Translations under genes and position numbers: made by a program
Notes under the pieces: generated by a model
Told to the model about the DNA's origin: nothing
The model's database searches: none
What the model saw: only the letters and a program-made list of their open reading frames with translations
Source of the DNA: Hymenobacter wooponensis
Lineage (GTDB): Bacteria; Bacteroidota; Bacteroidia; Cytophagales; Hymenobacteraceae
Assembly (NCBI RefSeq): GCF_004745865.1
Contig: NZ_SRKZ01000005.1
Coordinates: 423,590-487,589 of the forward strand
Length of the DNA stretch: 64,000 nt
Reading direction: 5' to 3'
In this document: one piece after another, positions 25,693 through 34,368 of the stretch
Layout: each line of letters opens with the position of its first letter
How positions within the stretch are numbered: the first letter of the stretch is position 1

Positions 25693-26280
25693 ATGGGCGA
25701 AATTAGGTGAAGAAAATAGTACAGTCAGAATCCAGTGCGTGGTGGATCGCACGACCCCGGCTAAGCTGCCTATACTTTCTCCAACGAATAAAGTTGTATC
25801 TAGAGCATTAGAAAACCATTCAGGCGCGCTCTAATGCTAGCCTAAGTACAACTGCGAGAGCTCATTATATTCAATATATCTATTATTTAAAAACTGTTTA
25901 ACTCATCGCCACATATTGAATTATTCTATGAAATCACCCAAATTTCATTAACCCTCAAAAAGCAAAAAAAATATACTAACCTTCCTGTTTACTTGTCTCA
26001 TAAGCAAGCCAACATATAGTGGCAAGGCCATTTTTCGGAGATAGAAGTGTTATTACTCCAACGCCACTTGTGGGATAACAAAAGGAAATGGGTTGGCTGC
26101 CCTTTCTTACATCCAGATCTAAGTAAGTTCCATTTCTGGATTATTTATTTACTAGTTGGGGTCTGTCCTCTTGAGCTTCGCTTGTCCGCTGTTGATTACC
26201 TCAACCAGAAGCGGTGCTACCAAAAAAAGCGGGTAGCCCAGTACTAGGCTACCCGCTTTTTCAGCTCAGGGCAAGAATTC
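25693..26280. other. AT-rich intergenic gap
   Basis: About 590 bases upstream of the OmpA/TSP3 gene, strongly AT-rich around 25860-26040, presumably carrying its promoter. No gene supported; a 66-codon open frame at 26047 is not protein-like. The terminator at 26224-26261 closes the next gene. Confidence 0.5.
26224..26261. terminator. Rho-independent terminator
   Basis: 15-base arms (AAAAAGCGGGTAGCC and complement) around an 8-base loop, with A-runs and T-runs on both sides. Ends the aminopeptidase gene. Confidence 0.9.
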
Positions 26281-27576
26281 TTAGCGTCTCTCCCGCATTA
26301 TGCGCTCAATGTCATCCGCCTCTAGAGGGATGTTCTTCATCAAGTCATCGTTGCCAGTAGACGTAATAAGGATGTCGTTTTCCAGTCGGATACCCAGTCC
26401 CTCTTCCCGAATGTAGATACCCGGCTCGCAGGTATACACCATGCCAGGCTCAAACATGCGGTACTTCGCTCCCACATCGTGCACATCGAGGCCGAGGTAG
26501 TGGCTGGTCCCGTGCATGAAGTACTTCTTATAGAGCGGAGCAGCAGGGTCCTGGTTCTTCACGTCCTGCTCGTTGAGCAGGTCGAGCTTGATGAGTTCTT
26601 GCTCCATGGTGTGGCCTACGGCAGCGTGGTAGGCCTCAATGTTGTTGCCAGCTACCAGTTGTGAGGTAGCAAACTTCATTACCCGCAGCACGGCCTCGTA
26701 CACATCGCGCTGGCGCTTTGTGAACGTACCATTTACCGGAATAGAGCGCGAAAGGTCAGCGGCATAGTTGGCGTACTCGGCTCCGAAGTCGAGCAGCAGC
26801 ACGTCGCCGTCCTGGCACTCACGGTCGTTGCTGACGTAATGCAGAATGCAAGCGTTGGCACCACTAGCAATGATGCTCCCGTAGGCGGGGCCGCGGGAAG
26901 CATTGCGCAAGAACTCGTGGAAGATTTCCGCTTCAATCTCGTACTCCATCACGCCCGGCTTCACGAAGGCCAGCAAACGGCGGAAAGCCTTGTCAGTGAT
27001 GTCGGCGGCGCGGCGCATCAGCCGGATTTCCTCATCGCTCTTGATGGCGCGCAGGTGGTGCAGGAGCGGCGCGGCGCGGCGGTAAGTGTGCAGAGGATAG
27101 GCCTCTTTAATCCACTTGATAAACCGGGCATCGCGAGTTTCCACTTCTACCACCGAGCGAATGTGCTCATTGGCATTGAGGAATACATTTTCGGCCTCGT
27201 TCATCAAGGCTGGCAGCACCGACTTGAAGGAATCAAGCCACATGATGGTGCGGACGCCGGTTTGCTCGCGGGCCTGCTCTTTCGTGAGCTTGTAGCCTTC
27301 CCACACCAGAATATGCTCGCTGGTTTCCTTCAGGAACAGAATTTCGCGGTACTGGGGCAGCACCGCATCGGGGAAGAGCACTAGAATGCTTTCTTCCTGA
27401 TCTACGCCGGAAAGGTAGAACAGGTCGTTGTTTTGGCGGAAGGGCATCGTACCGTCGGCATTCGTCGGCATGATGTCGTTAGACTGAAAAATGGCCAGGG
27501 AAGCCGGCGGCAGCTGCTGGGTGAAGCGGCGGCGGTTCTCAATAAATAGGTCAGGCGAAATAGAGCCGTAGCGCAT
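26281..27576 (-). CDS. Xaa-Pro aminopeptidase (M24 metallopeptidase)
   Basis: 431 residues from the ATG at 27576 (MRYGSISPDLFIENRRRF); the open frame runs upstream to 27690 but that part is poor. The N-terminal creatinase-like domain spans about 1-170 and the pita-bread catalytic domain about 180-430, with metal ligands in LLDFGAEYANYAADLSR (two Asp), HGTSHYLGLDVHD (His), CEPGIYI (Glu) and RLENDIL (Glu). Aminopeptidase P removes N-terminal residues before proline, using two Mn ions, in the cytoplasm. Divergent from the GT9 gene. Confidence 0.95.
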   Translation of the reverse strand: MRYGSISPDLFIENRRRFTQQLPPASLAIFQSNDIMPTNADGTMPFRQNNDLFYLSGVDQEESILVLFPDAVLPQYREILFLKETSEHILVWEGYKLTKEQAREQTGVRTIMWLDSFKSVLPALMNEAENVFLNANEHIRSVVEVETRDARFIKWIKEAYPLHTYRRAAPLLHHLRAIKSDEEIRLMRRAADITDKAFRRLLAFVKPGVMEYEIEAEIFHEFLRNASRGPAYGSIIASGANACILHYVSNDRECQDGDVLLLDFGAEYANYAADLSRSIPVNGTFTKRQRDVYEAVLRVMKFATSQLVAGNNIEAYHAAVGHTMEQELIKLDLLNEQDVKNQDPAAPLYKKYFMHGTSHYLGLDVHDVGAKYRMFEPGMVYTCEPGIYIREEGLGIRLENDILITSTGNDDLMKNIPLEADDIERIMRERR

Positions 27577-27683
27577 GGGCGGAAGCGGGGTAAGGTGGCA
27601 CAAACGGAAACCGCCGAAGCGGCCGGGGCAAGTTAGGTAGTTCCGCGCGGCTTTAGCGTAGTGGCCTAGGCTATCTTCTGCAG

Positions 27684-27714
27684 TTGGCAAACGGCGGGTA
27701 GTGCGGTACCTTTG
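27684..27714 (+). promoter_or_regulatory. Bacteroidota-type promoter of the GT9 gene
   Basis: TTG at 27684-27686, 20-base spacer, TACCTTTG at 27707-27714. This matches TTG-N19/20-TAnnTTTG, 17 bases before the ATG at 27732. It is the best promoter match seen in the window. Confidence 0.75.
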
Positions 27715-27731
27715 CCAATTGCTCTAGCCCT

Positions 27732-28763
27732 ATGCCTGACTCAGCCAACCGCTCCGCCATCCTGCTTATTCAAACCGCCTTCATCGGCGACGTGATTCTG
27801 GCGACGGCGCTGCTAGAGTACCTGCACCGCACCGAGCCCGATACCCCTGTAGACTTTCTGGTGCGCAAAGGCAATGAGGGTCTGCTGAAGGGTCACCCCT
27901 ACCTGCGCCACGTGCTCATCTGGGATAAGAAAAAGGAGAAGTACCGCGGGCTTTGGCACCTGCTCCAACAGATTCGGGGCACGGGCTACGGCCGGGTGGT
28001 AACGCTGCAGCGCTTTGCCAGCACGGGCTTCCTGACGGCCTTCTCCGGCGCCCCTGAGCGCATAGGCTTCGACAAAAACCCCTTAGCTCGCGGCTTTACT
28101 CGCACGGCTCCGCACGTAATTGGTGATGGAGTGCACGAAGTTTCACGCAACCTGCACCTGCTCAACCCGGCGTACGACGGACCTGCCATTGCCCCCCACC
28201 TCTTCCCTACTGCTCAGGATGAAGCCGCGGCTGCGCCCTATGCCACCGTAGGCCAGTACCTGTGCATTGCTCCCACATCGGTGTGGTTTACCAAACAGTT
28301 CCCAGAGGAGCAGTGGCTGAAGCTGCTGGCGGCGCTACCGCCTCACTATACCGTGTACCTGCTGGGTGGGCCACCCGATGTAGAAGCCTGCGAGAATCTA
28401 CTCCAAGCCAGTGGGCGGCCCAATACGGTTAACCTAGCAGGTAAGCTTTCCCTGCTGGCTTCGGCAGCCCTTATGCGCGGAGCTACCCTTAACTACGTCA
28501 ACGACTCGGCGCCCATGCATCTGTGCTCGGCGGTAGGCGCGCCGGTGTGCGCCATCTACTGCTCCACGGTGCCTGCATTCGGCTTTGGCCCGCTGAGCCC
28601 GTTCTCCCGAATTGTAATGATTGAGGAGGAGCTGGCTTGCCAGCCTTGCGGCCTGCATGGCTACCGCCAGTGCCCGCTAGGCCACTTCCGCTGCGCCCAC
28701 GGCATCAATACCCAACAGCTCCTGGCCGTTTTAGCCGAAAGAGAGGCACAAGCTGTATGTTAA
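27732..28763 (+). CDS. Glycosyltransferase family 9 (heptosyltransferase-like)
   Basis: 343 residues. The N-terminal motif ILLIQTAFIGDVILATALLE carries the GD loop; the central PTSVWFTKQFPEEQW is characteristic of LPS heptosyltransferases. It has the sugar-nucleotide region NYVNDSAPMHLCSAV and a C-terminal cysteine cluster CQPCGLHGYRQC...C. It transfers heptose or a similar sugar onto the LPS core. It is distinct from, but a paralogue of, the GT9 gene at 16926. Expressed from its own promoter. Confidence 0.93.
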   Translation: MPDSANRSAILLIQTAFIGDVILATALLEYLHRTEPDTPVDFLVRKGNEGLLKGHPYLRHVLIWDKKKEKYRGLWHLLQQIRGTGYGRVVTLQRFASTGFLTAFSGAPERIGFDKNPLARGFTRTAPHVIGDGVHEVSRNLHLLNPAYDGPAIAPHLFPTAQDEAAAAPYATVGQYLCIAPTSVWFTKQFPEEQWLKLLAALPPHYTVYLLGGPPDVEACENLLQASGRPNTVNLAGKLSLLASAALMRGATLNYVNDSAPMHLCSAVGAPVCAIYCSTVPAFGFGPLSPFSRIVMIEEELACQPCGLHGYRQCPLGHFRCAHGINTQQLLAVLAEREAQAVC

Positions 28764-28773
28764 TCAAAAGAGT

Positions 28774-28836
28774 GAATGAGCATAAGTGGCCTAGCATGAT
28801 GTGAAGAACGCAGTCCGGTGCCACTTACGCTCATTC
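28774..28836 (+). terminator. Imperfect long-loop hairpin after the GT9 gene
   Basis: 17-base arms at 28774-28790 and 28820-28836 with a single mismatch, around a 29-base loop containing TGGCCTAG. No T-run. It may be a Rho-dependent or stabilising 3' structure. Confidence 0.45.
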
Positions 28837-28861
28837 GCTGCCCACTCATTACCCGTTCCCG

Positions 28862-28869
28862 TACCTTTG
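28862..28869 (+). promoter_or_regulatory. Likely -7 promoter element of the M16 peptidase gene
   Basis: TACCTTTG matches TAnnTTTG, about 85 bases before the chosen start. The -33 element is unclear. Confidence 0.45.
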
Positions 28870-28954
28870 CAACCACTCGCAGGGCTACGTGGTTATACTC
28901 AACCAGACTGGCTATCTTCCACGTCTCGGCCCTACGTTTCTAAGATTCTACCTA

Positions 28955-30187
28955 ATGTCTGATTACGACCTGTACGAGTTGCCCAACGGCATCCGGGTTC
29001 TGCATAAAACCGTTCCGCACACCAAAATCGCGCATTGCGGCTTCCTGCTAGATATTGGCTCTCGTGACGAGAAGCCCGCGCAGCAAGGCCTGGCCCACTT
29101 CTGGGAGCACATGGCGTTCAAAGGCACCGAGAAGCGCAAGAGCTTTCACATTCTGAACCGCCTCGAAACGGTAGGTGGTGAGCTGAATGCCTACACCACT
29201 AAGGAAAAGATCTGCTTCTACGCTTCCCTGCTCAGCACGCATTTCGAGCGGGCTATGGAGCTGCTCACCGACCTCACCTTTCACTCCGTCTTCCCTGAAA
29301 AGGAGATTGAGAAAGAGCGCGGCGTAATTCTGGAGGAGATGTCGATGTATCAGGATGCTCCCGAGGATGCCATCATCGACGACTTCGACGCGGTGGTATT
29401 TGGCAACCACTCCCTAGGCCACAACATTCTGGGTACCCGCGAAAGTGTGAGCAGCTTTCAGCAGGAGGACTTCTTCAAGTTTCTCGGCGAAAACGTGCGC
29501 ACCGACCGGTTGGTGTTCAGCACGGTGAGCAATCTGCCATTTTCGGAAGTGAAGCGCTTGGCTAATAAATACCTTGCCCCGCTGCCCGCGCAACTCGGCG
29601 ACCGGCCCCGCATTCCGTTTGGGGCCTACAACCGGGTGGAGCGGGTAGAGCGCAAACCCATTTCGCAGGCTCACTGCCTCATTGGCGGGCCGGCGTACTC
29701 CTTAGAAGATGAGCGTCGCATCCCCTTCTTTCTGCTGAACAACCTGTTGGGTGGGCCCGGCATGAACTCCCGTCTCAACTTGGCCGTGCGCGAGAAATAC
29801 GGCCTCGTGTATACTATTGATTCCAGCTACTCACCTTACACTGATACCGGCCTGTTCGGTATCTACTTCGGGACGGAGAAAAAGCAGGTGAACCGTACCA
29901 TTTCACTGGTGCAAAAGGAGCTGAAGCGCCTGCGTGAGCAGGCCTTGGGCTCGGCTCAGCTGCATACCTCTAAGGAGCAGCTCATGGGCCAGCTGGCTAT
30001 GGCTGAGGAAAGCAATGGTGGCCTCATGCAGCTACTAGGCAAAAGCACCCTCGACTTGGGCCGGGTAGAGTCTATCAACGAAATCTTCGACCGTGTGCGA
30101 AAGATTACTGCCTCTGAGCTACTAGAACTAGCGAACGAAGTGCTACACGAAGATCAGCTTAGCATCCTGCAATACGTGCCGGAGTAG
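28955..30187 (+). CDS. M16-family zinc peptidase
   Basis: 410 residues from the ATG at 28955 (MSDYDLYELPNGIRVLHKTV), judged from the conserved N-terminal strand. The inverted zinc motif HFWEHMAF gives HxxEH at 48-52, and the third ligand is the Glu in EKERGVILEEMSM, about 76 residues on. The C-terminal M16 domain has the RxxxxxR-like AVREKYGLVYTIDSSY. M16 enzymes (pitrilysin/processing peptidase type) degrade or process peptides; this short form probably works as a homodimer. No signal peptide. The TAG stop is part of TAGGCC. Confidence 0.94.
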   Translation: MSDYDLYELPNGIRVLHKTVPHTKIAHCGFLLDIGSRDEKPAQQGLAHFWEHMAFKGTEKRKSFHILNRLETVGGELNAYTTKEKICFYASLLSTHFERAMELLTDLTFHSVFPEKEIEKERGVILEEMSMYQDAPEDAIIDDFDAVVFGNHSLGHNILGTRESVSSFQQEDFFKFLGENVRTDRLVFSTVSNLPFSEVKRLANKYLAPLPAQLGDRPRIPFGAYNRVERVERKPISQAHCLIGGPAYSLEDERRIPFFLLNNLLGGPGMNSRLNLAVREKYGLVYTIDSSYSPYTDTGLFGIYFGTEKKQVNRTISLVQKELKRLREQALGSAQLHTSKEQLMGQLAMAEESNGGLMQLLGKSTLDLGRVESINEIFDRVRKITASELLELANEVLHEDQLSILQYVPE

Positions 30188-30212
30188 GCCTAGAGGCCTA
30201 GCCAAAAGGGTA

Positions 30213-30249
30213 AACGAGGGAGCTTTTGCATGGCGAAAGCTCCCTCGTT
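30213..30249. terminator. Hairpin between convergent genes
   Basis: 14-base perfect arms AACGAGGGAGCTTT and complement at 30236-30249, 9-base loop. No strong T-run. It lies between the M16 gene and the end of the kai operon. Confidence 0.65.
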
Positions 30250-30254
30250 GCGTA

Positions 30255-31970
30255 TTACCGCAATCGGAAGTAGGCTGTGAAAGTAGAGCCGGCGCCTAAC
30301 TCGCTTTGCACCTCAATGCGGCCCCCAGCATTTTCCATGATCTTCTTTACCATATAGAGGCCGATGCCGCTGCCTTCTACGTGGTCGTGGAAACGCTGAA
30401 ACATGCTGAAAAGCTTCTGGCTTTTCGTGATATCTAGGCCTAAGCCATTGTCCTGCACCTTTAGCACTACGTAGTCGTCCACCTCGTGGCAGCTAATGCT
30501 AACCCGCGCTGCCCGATCAGGGGCGTGGTACTTGAGGGCATTGCTCAGCAAGTTATACACCACTGAGCGGAGGTTTTTCTCAGAGAAAGAAATGGTAGGG
30601 CACTTGTCCACGTCAATCTCCAGCTCCGCCTCTGCTGCCTGGAAAAGGGGGGCTAAGTCCAGGCAGATGTCTCTTATCACGGTACCCAGCTCTACCAATG
30701 TAACGGGCTGGTCGTTCTCCTTCTGCAGCTTCGTGACTTCCGTTAGGTGCTCAATGGTGCGTTTAAAGCGGTCCACGGAGTCTTGCATCATATCCACGAT
30801 GGGCTGCACTGGCTCTATACCCGCACCCGATGGCAACTCCGAGAGCAGCGCGTGCAGCAGCCCTTCAATATTATTGATAGGTGCTTTCAGGTCGTGCGAG
30901 GCAGTATAGATGAAGTTGTCCAGGTCAACGTTTGCCCGGATGAGTTGCGTGTTATTCTCCTGCAACTGCCGCTGCGCTTGATCTACACGCTCCAGGGCTA
31001 GCTTCTGCTCATGAATGTCGGTATAGGTGCCAATCCACTGAATGATTTCGCCCTGGCTGTTGCGAGAAGGAAGCGCCCGGCCCAGCATCCAGCGGTACTC
31101 CCCGTGCCGGTTCCGGATGCGGCACTCTACCTCCAGCGCGTCTTCTGTGAGCAGGGCATCTTTCCAGCACTTTGCAGCCTTCGTGATGTCGTCGGGGTGA
31201 ATACAGTTACTGAGCCAGTCAGACAGCGCAAGGTTGTGCTCCTGGCCGGCATAGTCAAACCAGCGCCGGTTGAGGTAGGTGTTATTGCCCTCCGGGTTGG
31301 CCGTCCAGGCAATCTGCGGGATACCCTCCAGCATACGGCGCGCTTCGGCAGCGGCCTGTTCCACGGCTTGCCGAGCCGCCGCTTCCCATTCCAACTCCTC
31401 ATTTTTGCGGCTGATAACGGCATTCTGCTCCGCAACCAGGGCCTGAATATCCTGAATCTTTTGCTGCGCCGAGAGGTCGGTTACGATGACGGACAGCACG
31501 GGCGCATCGTTGAACAGCAATCGGTTCATAGAAACCGAAAAGGGCCGCAGGGAGGAGTTGCGCGTTTGCAAAGGCAACTCACCGCGGCTTTTGCCCGCCC
31601 AACCCTGCGCCAGTAGCTCAGCCCAATAAATTTGGAATGCCGACGGAACAAAGGCCGTGAACGAGCTACCCATCACTTCCTCGAGCGCATACTGCAGCCA
31701 GCTGGCCAGACAGGCATTGCAATACAGCACGGTACCATCTGGGCTGAGCAACAGGGCTCCCTCGTTCATTTGCTCAATCAGGGTGCGGTAGCCCTGGTCG
31801 GCGCCGTGGAGGGTAAAAATCTGCGGGCCATCAGCGCCCTGTACAGCCAATGCATCAACGGCGCCTGTCCGGATAGCCGAAATTAGCTCTTCGGCCTCTT
31901 CCAGCTGCCAGCGTAGTTCTTCGTTTTTGCGAAGTAACTCAGCGTACGTATCAGCAGACACCTCATTCAT
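30255..31970 (-). CDS. Cytosolic PAS histidine kinase of the kai operon
   Basis: 571 residues with no membrane segment. Residues 1-45 are a helical region (ELLRKNEELRWQLEEAEELI). A first PAS domain covers about 55-165 and a second PAS-PAC about 215-325 (MLEGIPQIAWTANPEGNN ... WIGTYTDIHEQK). HisKA has the phospho-acceptor His359 in FIYTASHDLKAPINN. HATPase_c has an N box NLLSNALKYH (473-482), G1 DNGLGLD (507-513) and G2 GSGIGLYMVKK (533-543). It overlaps the upstream kaiB by 8 bases, so it is co-translated with the clock proteins and is the likely output or input kinase. No receiver domain or response regulator adjoins it. Confidence 0.95.
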   Translation of the reverse strand: MNEVSADTYAELLRKNEELRWQLEEAEELISAIRTGAVDALAVQGADGPQIFTLHGADQGYRTLIEQMNEGALLLSPDGTVLYCNACLASWLQYALEEVMGSSFTAFVPSAFQIYWAELLAQGWAGKSRGELPLQTRNSSLRPFSVSMNRLLFNDAPVLSVIVTDLSAQQKIQDIQALVAEQNAVISRKNEELEWEAAARQAVEQAAAEARRMLEGIPQIAWTANPEGNNTYLNRRWFDYAGQEHNLALSDWLSNCIHPDDITKAAKCWKDALLTEDALEVECRIRNRHGEYRWMLGRALPSRNSQGEIIQWIGTYTDIHEQKLALERVDQAQRQLQENNTQLIRANVDLDNFIYTASHDLKAPINNIEGLLHALLSELPSGAGIEPVQPIVDMMQDSVDRFKRTIEHLTEVTKLQKENDQPVTLVELGTVIRDICLDLAPLFQAAEAELEIDVDKCPTISFSEKNLRSVVYNLLSNALKYHAPDRAARVSISCHEVDDYVVLKVQDNGLGLDITKSQKLFSMFQRFHDHVEGSGIGLYMVKKIMENAGGRIEVQSELGAGSTFTAYFRLR

Positions 31971-32310
31971 GGCTGTTACTCAGGGGCAAGTCAGGTAAAC
32001 CCAGCGCTTCCAACACCTTTTTCTCCTCCGACAGGTCGCCGATTAGGCGGCGCAATGGCAGAGGCTGCTTTTTAATCAGGGTGGGCGCGGCAATAATCTG
32101 CTCCCGCTTTGCCAGGGCAGGTTGCTGATAAATGTCAATTATAAGCAACTCATAGCGGCCCCGCAGGTGCTGCTCACAAATTGCCTTAATGTTGCGCACC
32201 GCCCGAGTAGAATTAGGCGTTGCTCCCGTAATATACAGGTGCAACACATATTCAGCGGAGGGCTCTTCCTCCGGCCCAGGCGTTGTTTCTTGGTGACTAT
32301 TTAGCATCAA
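31963..32310 (-). CDS. kaiB: KaiB-family clock protein, second copy
   Basis: 115 residues. After a Glu/Pro-rich N-terminus of 20, the KaiB thioredoxin-like fold runs from YVLHLYITGATPNSTRAVRN (21-40) to IIDIYQQPALAKREQIIAAP and RRLIGDLSEEKKVLEAL (87-103). The GD of the fold-switch region is kept. KaiB binds the KaiC CI ring after changing fold and drives the dephosphorylation phase. This copy is less like cyanobacterial KaiB than its neighbour (long N-terminal tail, C-terminal change to EALGLPDLP). It overlaps the first kaiB by 14 bases and the kinase by 8. Confidence 0.95.
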   Translation of the reverse strand: MMLNSHQETTPGPEEEPSAEYVLHLYITGATPNSTRAVRNIKAICEQHLRGRYELLIIDIYQQPALAKREQIIAAPTLIKKQPLPLRRLIGDLSEEKKVLEALGLPDLPLSNSHE

Positions 32311-32620
32311 TTGCCCGGATATCCAGTCCTACTAGAACCCGCTCCTGATTTGATAAGTCGCCAATAATTTTCCGGATGGGCACGGGCACCTTGCGCACTA
32401 GCGTAGGAATGGCCAGAATTTGGTCGCCGGCAGCCAGTTGGGGGTGCTCCAGCAGGTCAATTACTTCCAGCTGATACCGTCCTTTCAGGTATTCTTCGCA
32501 GTACTTCCTCAGATTTGCCAACGCCGTCACCGACTTGGTAGTCTGTCCTGCCACATACAGGCGCAGTTCCCAAGTTTCTTCTTCCATTGTAGGTGCCGTA
32601 TTGGCAACGTCAGTGTTCAT
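32297..32620 (-). CDS. kaiB: KaiB-family clock protein, first copy
   Basis: 107 residues. The core WELRLYVAGQTTKSVTALAN (17-36), VIDLLEHPQLAAGDQILAIP (53-72) and IRKIIGDLSNQERVLVGLD (82-100) follows cyanobacterial KaiB closely, including the GDLS segment used in the fold switch. It starts 17 bases after the kaiC stop and overlaps the second kaiB. Its expected partner is the KaiC encoded just upstream. The two copies differ throughout, so this is not a recent duplication. Confidence 0.97.
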   Translation of the reverse strand: MNTDVANTAPTMEEETWELRLYVAGQTTKSVTALANLRKYCEEYLKGRYQLEVIDLLEHPQLAAGDQILAIPTLVRKVPVPIRKIIGDLSNQERVLVGLDIRAIDAK

Positions 32621-32637
32621 GCGGTACTAAAAAAAGC

Positions 32638-34368
32638 CTATTGATCGGCCGAAGTAGTGGATTGCCCACCTTCAGCAGCATCGGCGAGCGGGTTCCTGCC
32701 ATTGCTGGGGCGCTGCCGGAATTGCTCTTCGTAGCTGATCTGGCGCAACTCCTCCTCTACCGATTCAAACTCGGTGCGTAGGTTAGCGATAGTGGCCTCT
32801 AGCACGAGGCGCTTGCGGGCCAGCTCCCGGTCTTTGCGCTCCAGCTCCAGGCGAGCCGCCCGGGCCTGGGCCTGCTCGTGCAGTTGCTGAGTGAGGCGAC
32901 TAGCCCCGGTCACGATACCTTCCGGACCGATTACTACGTCCAGGAGTTGGATACCCTCCCTGGTAACGATAAACTCTCGCACTTGGTTGGAGTGCGCCAT
33001 GCCTCGCGCCTTAAGAATGCTGATGCCGCGGTTCCGCTCCCCAATGCCTTCCAGGTCGCGCACGCTGATCCAGGTATCAACCAACGAGGAAACACCTTCT
33101 TCCGTCATTTCCTGCCGCTCATTGCGGCCGCTGAGCAGGGAAGTAAACAGAGCCGTGATATTGTTGACCTTCAGGAAGTCGATGAGGCGGGTGAGCATGC
33201 TGCGTACTTCTGCAATGTTGCCCACAGTAATTAGGTTACTGATGGGGTCAATTACTACCGCGTCGGGCTTGTGAATGCTTACCTGTTTATGGATAGTGAC
33301 CAAGTGCTTTTCTAGCCCGTTGAGGGTGGGCCGAGACGCCTCAATTACCAACTGTCCATTCTCAAGCCAGGGAGTCAGGTGAATATTCACCGAGTTCATG
33401 TTGCGCACAAGTTGCTGCGGCGACTCCTCAAAGGCAAAAAACAAGCAGCGGCCACCTTTTGCGCACACCTCATTGGCAAAGCCTGCGGCCAGCGTGGTTT
33501 TGGCCGTGCCCGCCGTGCCGGTTACCAGAATGCTGCTGCCCTTGTAAAAGCCCTTCAGGCCAAACATATCATCCAGAGCCGGCACCCCCGTTGATACCAG
33601 TTCATCTGATACCTCGTGGTTGAGCAGCAGGGAGGTCACGGGCAGCACCGAAATTCCCTCTTGGGTAATCAGGTACGGATACTCGTTGGTGCCATGGGTA
33701 CTGCCGCGGTACTTCACAATGCGCAGGCGGCGAGTAGTAATCTGGTCGATAACGCGGTTGTCGAGCAGAATTACACAGTCAGAAACGTACTCTTCTAAGC
33801 CCTGCCGGGTTAACGAACCGTCGCCGCGCTCCGCAGTAATTACCGTGGTTACGCCTTTATCCTTGAGCCAGCGGAACAGGCGCCGAATCTCGGAGCGCAG
33901 CACTGCCTGGTTTGGAAAACCCGAAAACAAGGATTCAATAGTATCCAACACTACTCGTTTGGCCCCAATGGAGTCAATAGCGTAGCCGAGCCGGATGAAA
34001 AGGCCTTCTAAATCATACTCGCCGGTTTCTTCAATCTCCGAGCGGTCAATGTGCACATGGTCGATGCGGAGCTTGCCAGCCGCCTGGAGACCATTCAGGT
34101 CAAACCCCAATGATGTGACGTTGGCCGTAAGCTCCTCAGCAGTTTCCTCGAAAGCCATGAGCACTCCCGGCTCATCGTACTCTAGAATACCCCGTACCAG
34201 AAACTCTACTCCCATGAGCGTTTTGCCGCACCCAGCGCTGCCGCACACCAACGTTGGCCGCCCTTTGGGTATGCCCCCTTCCGTAATCTCATCGAGCCCA
34301 TCAATCCCGGTGGGAGCTTTAGGCAGTTGAGGCAGGCTGACGAGAGAAGTGGCGTTGTGGTCTTGCAT
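32638..34368 (-). CDS. kaiC: Circadian clock-type ATPase KaiC
   Basis: 576 residues with two RecA-like domains. CI has Walker A GSAGCGKT (43-50) and catalytic EE in FEETAEE (74-75). CII has Walker A GTAGTAKT (284-291, alanine instead of glycine before Lys), EE in FEESPQQ (314-315), and the phosphorylation-site segment EEGVSSLVDTWI with Ser427-Ser428 where S. elongatus has Ser431-Thr432. A C-terminal extension of about 90 residues (490-576) is coiled-coil (rich in Gln, Glu, Arg and Leu) and replaces the KaiA-binding tail. First gene of a kaiC-kaiB-kaiB-kinase operon. KaiC is a hexameric ATPase, autokinase and timing device; no kaiA is present here. Confidence 0.97.
   Translation of the reverse strand: MQDHNATSLVSLPQLPKAPTGIDGLDEITEGGIPKGRPTLVCGSAGCGKTLMGVEFLVRGILEYDEPGVLMAFEETAEELTANVTSLGFDLNGLQAAGKLRIDHVHIDRSEIEETGEYDLEGLFIRLGYAIDSIGAKRVVLDTIESLFSGFPNQAVLRSEIRRLFRWLKDKGVTTVITAERGDGSLTRQGLEEYVSDCVILLDNRVIDQITTRRLRIVKYRGSTHGTNEYPYLITQEGISVLPVTSLLLNHEVSDELVSTGVPALDDMFGLKGFYKGSSILVTGTAGTAKTTLAAGFANEVCAKGGRCLFFAFEESPQQLVRNMNSVNIHLTPWLENGQLVIEASRPTLNGLEKHLVTIHKQVSIHKPDAVVIDPISNLITVGNIAEVRSMLTRLIDFLKVNNITALFTSLLSGRNERQEMTEEGVSSLVDTWISVRDLEGIGERNRGISILKARGMAHSNQVREFIVTREGIQLLDVVIGPEGIVTGASRLTQQLHEQAQARAARLELERKDRELARKRLVLEATIANLRTEFESVEEELRQISYEEQFRQRPSNGRNPLADAAEGGQSTTSADQ

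Noticed and set aside
26047..26247. 66-codon open frame in the gap after the OmpA/TSP3 gene
   Set aside because: Runs into the terminator, lacks protein-like composition and has no neighbour context.
26839..27384. 181-codon plus-strand frame
   Set aside because: Antisense shadow of the Xaa-Pro aminopeptidase.
30255..34368. Kai operon read as a RadA/DnaB-like ATPase cluster
   Set aside because: The double RecA domains, catalytic Glu pairs, phosphosite segment and two adjacent KaiB genes specifically indicate KaiC.
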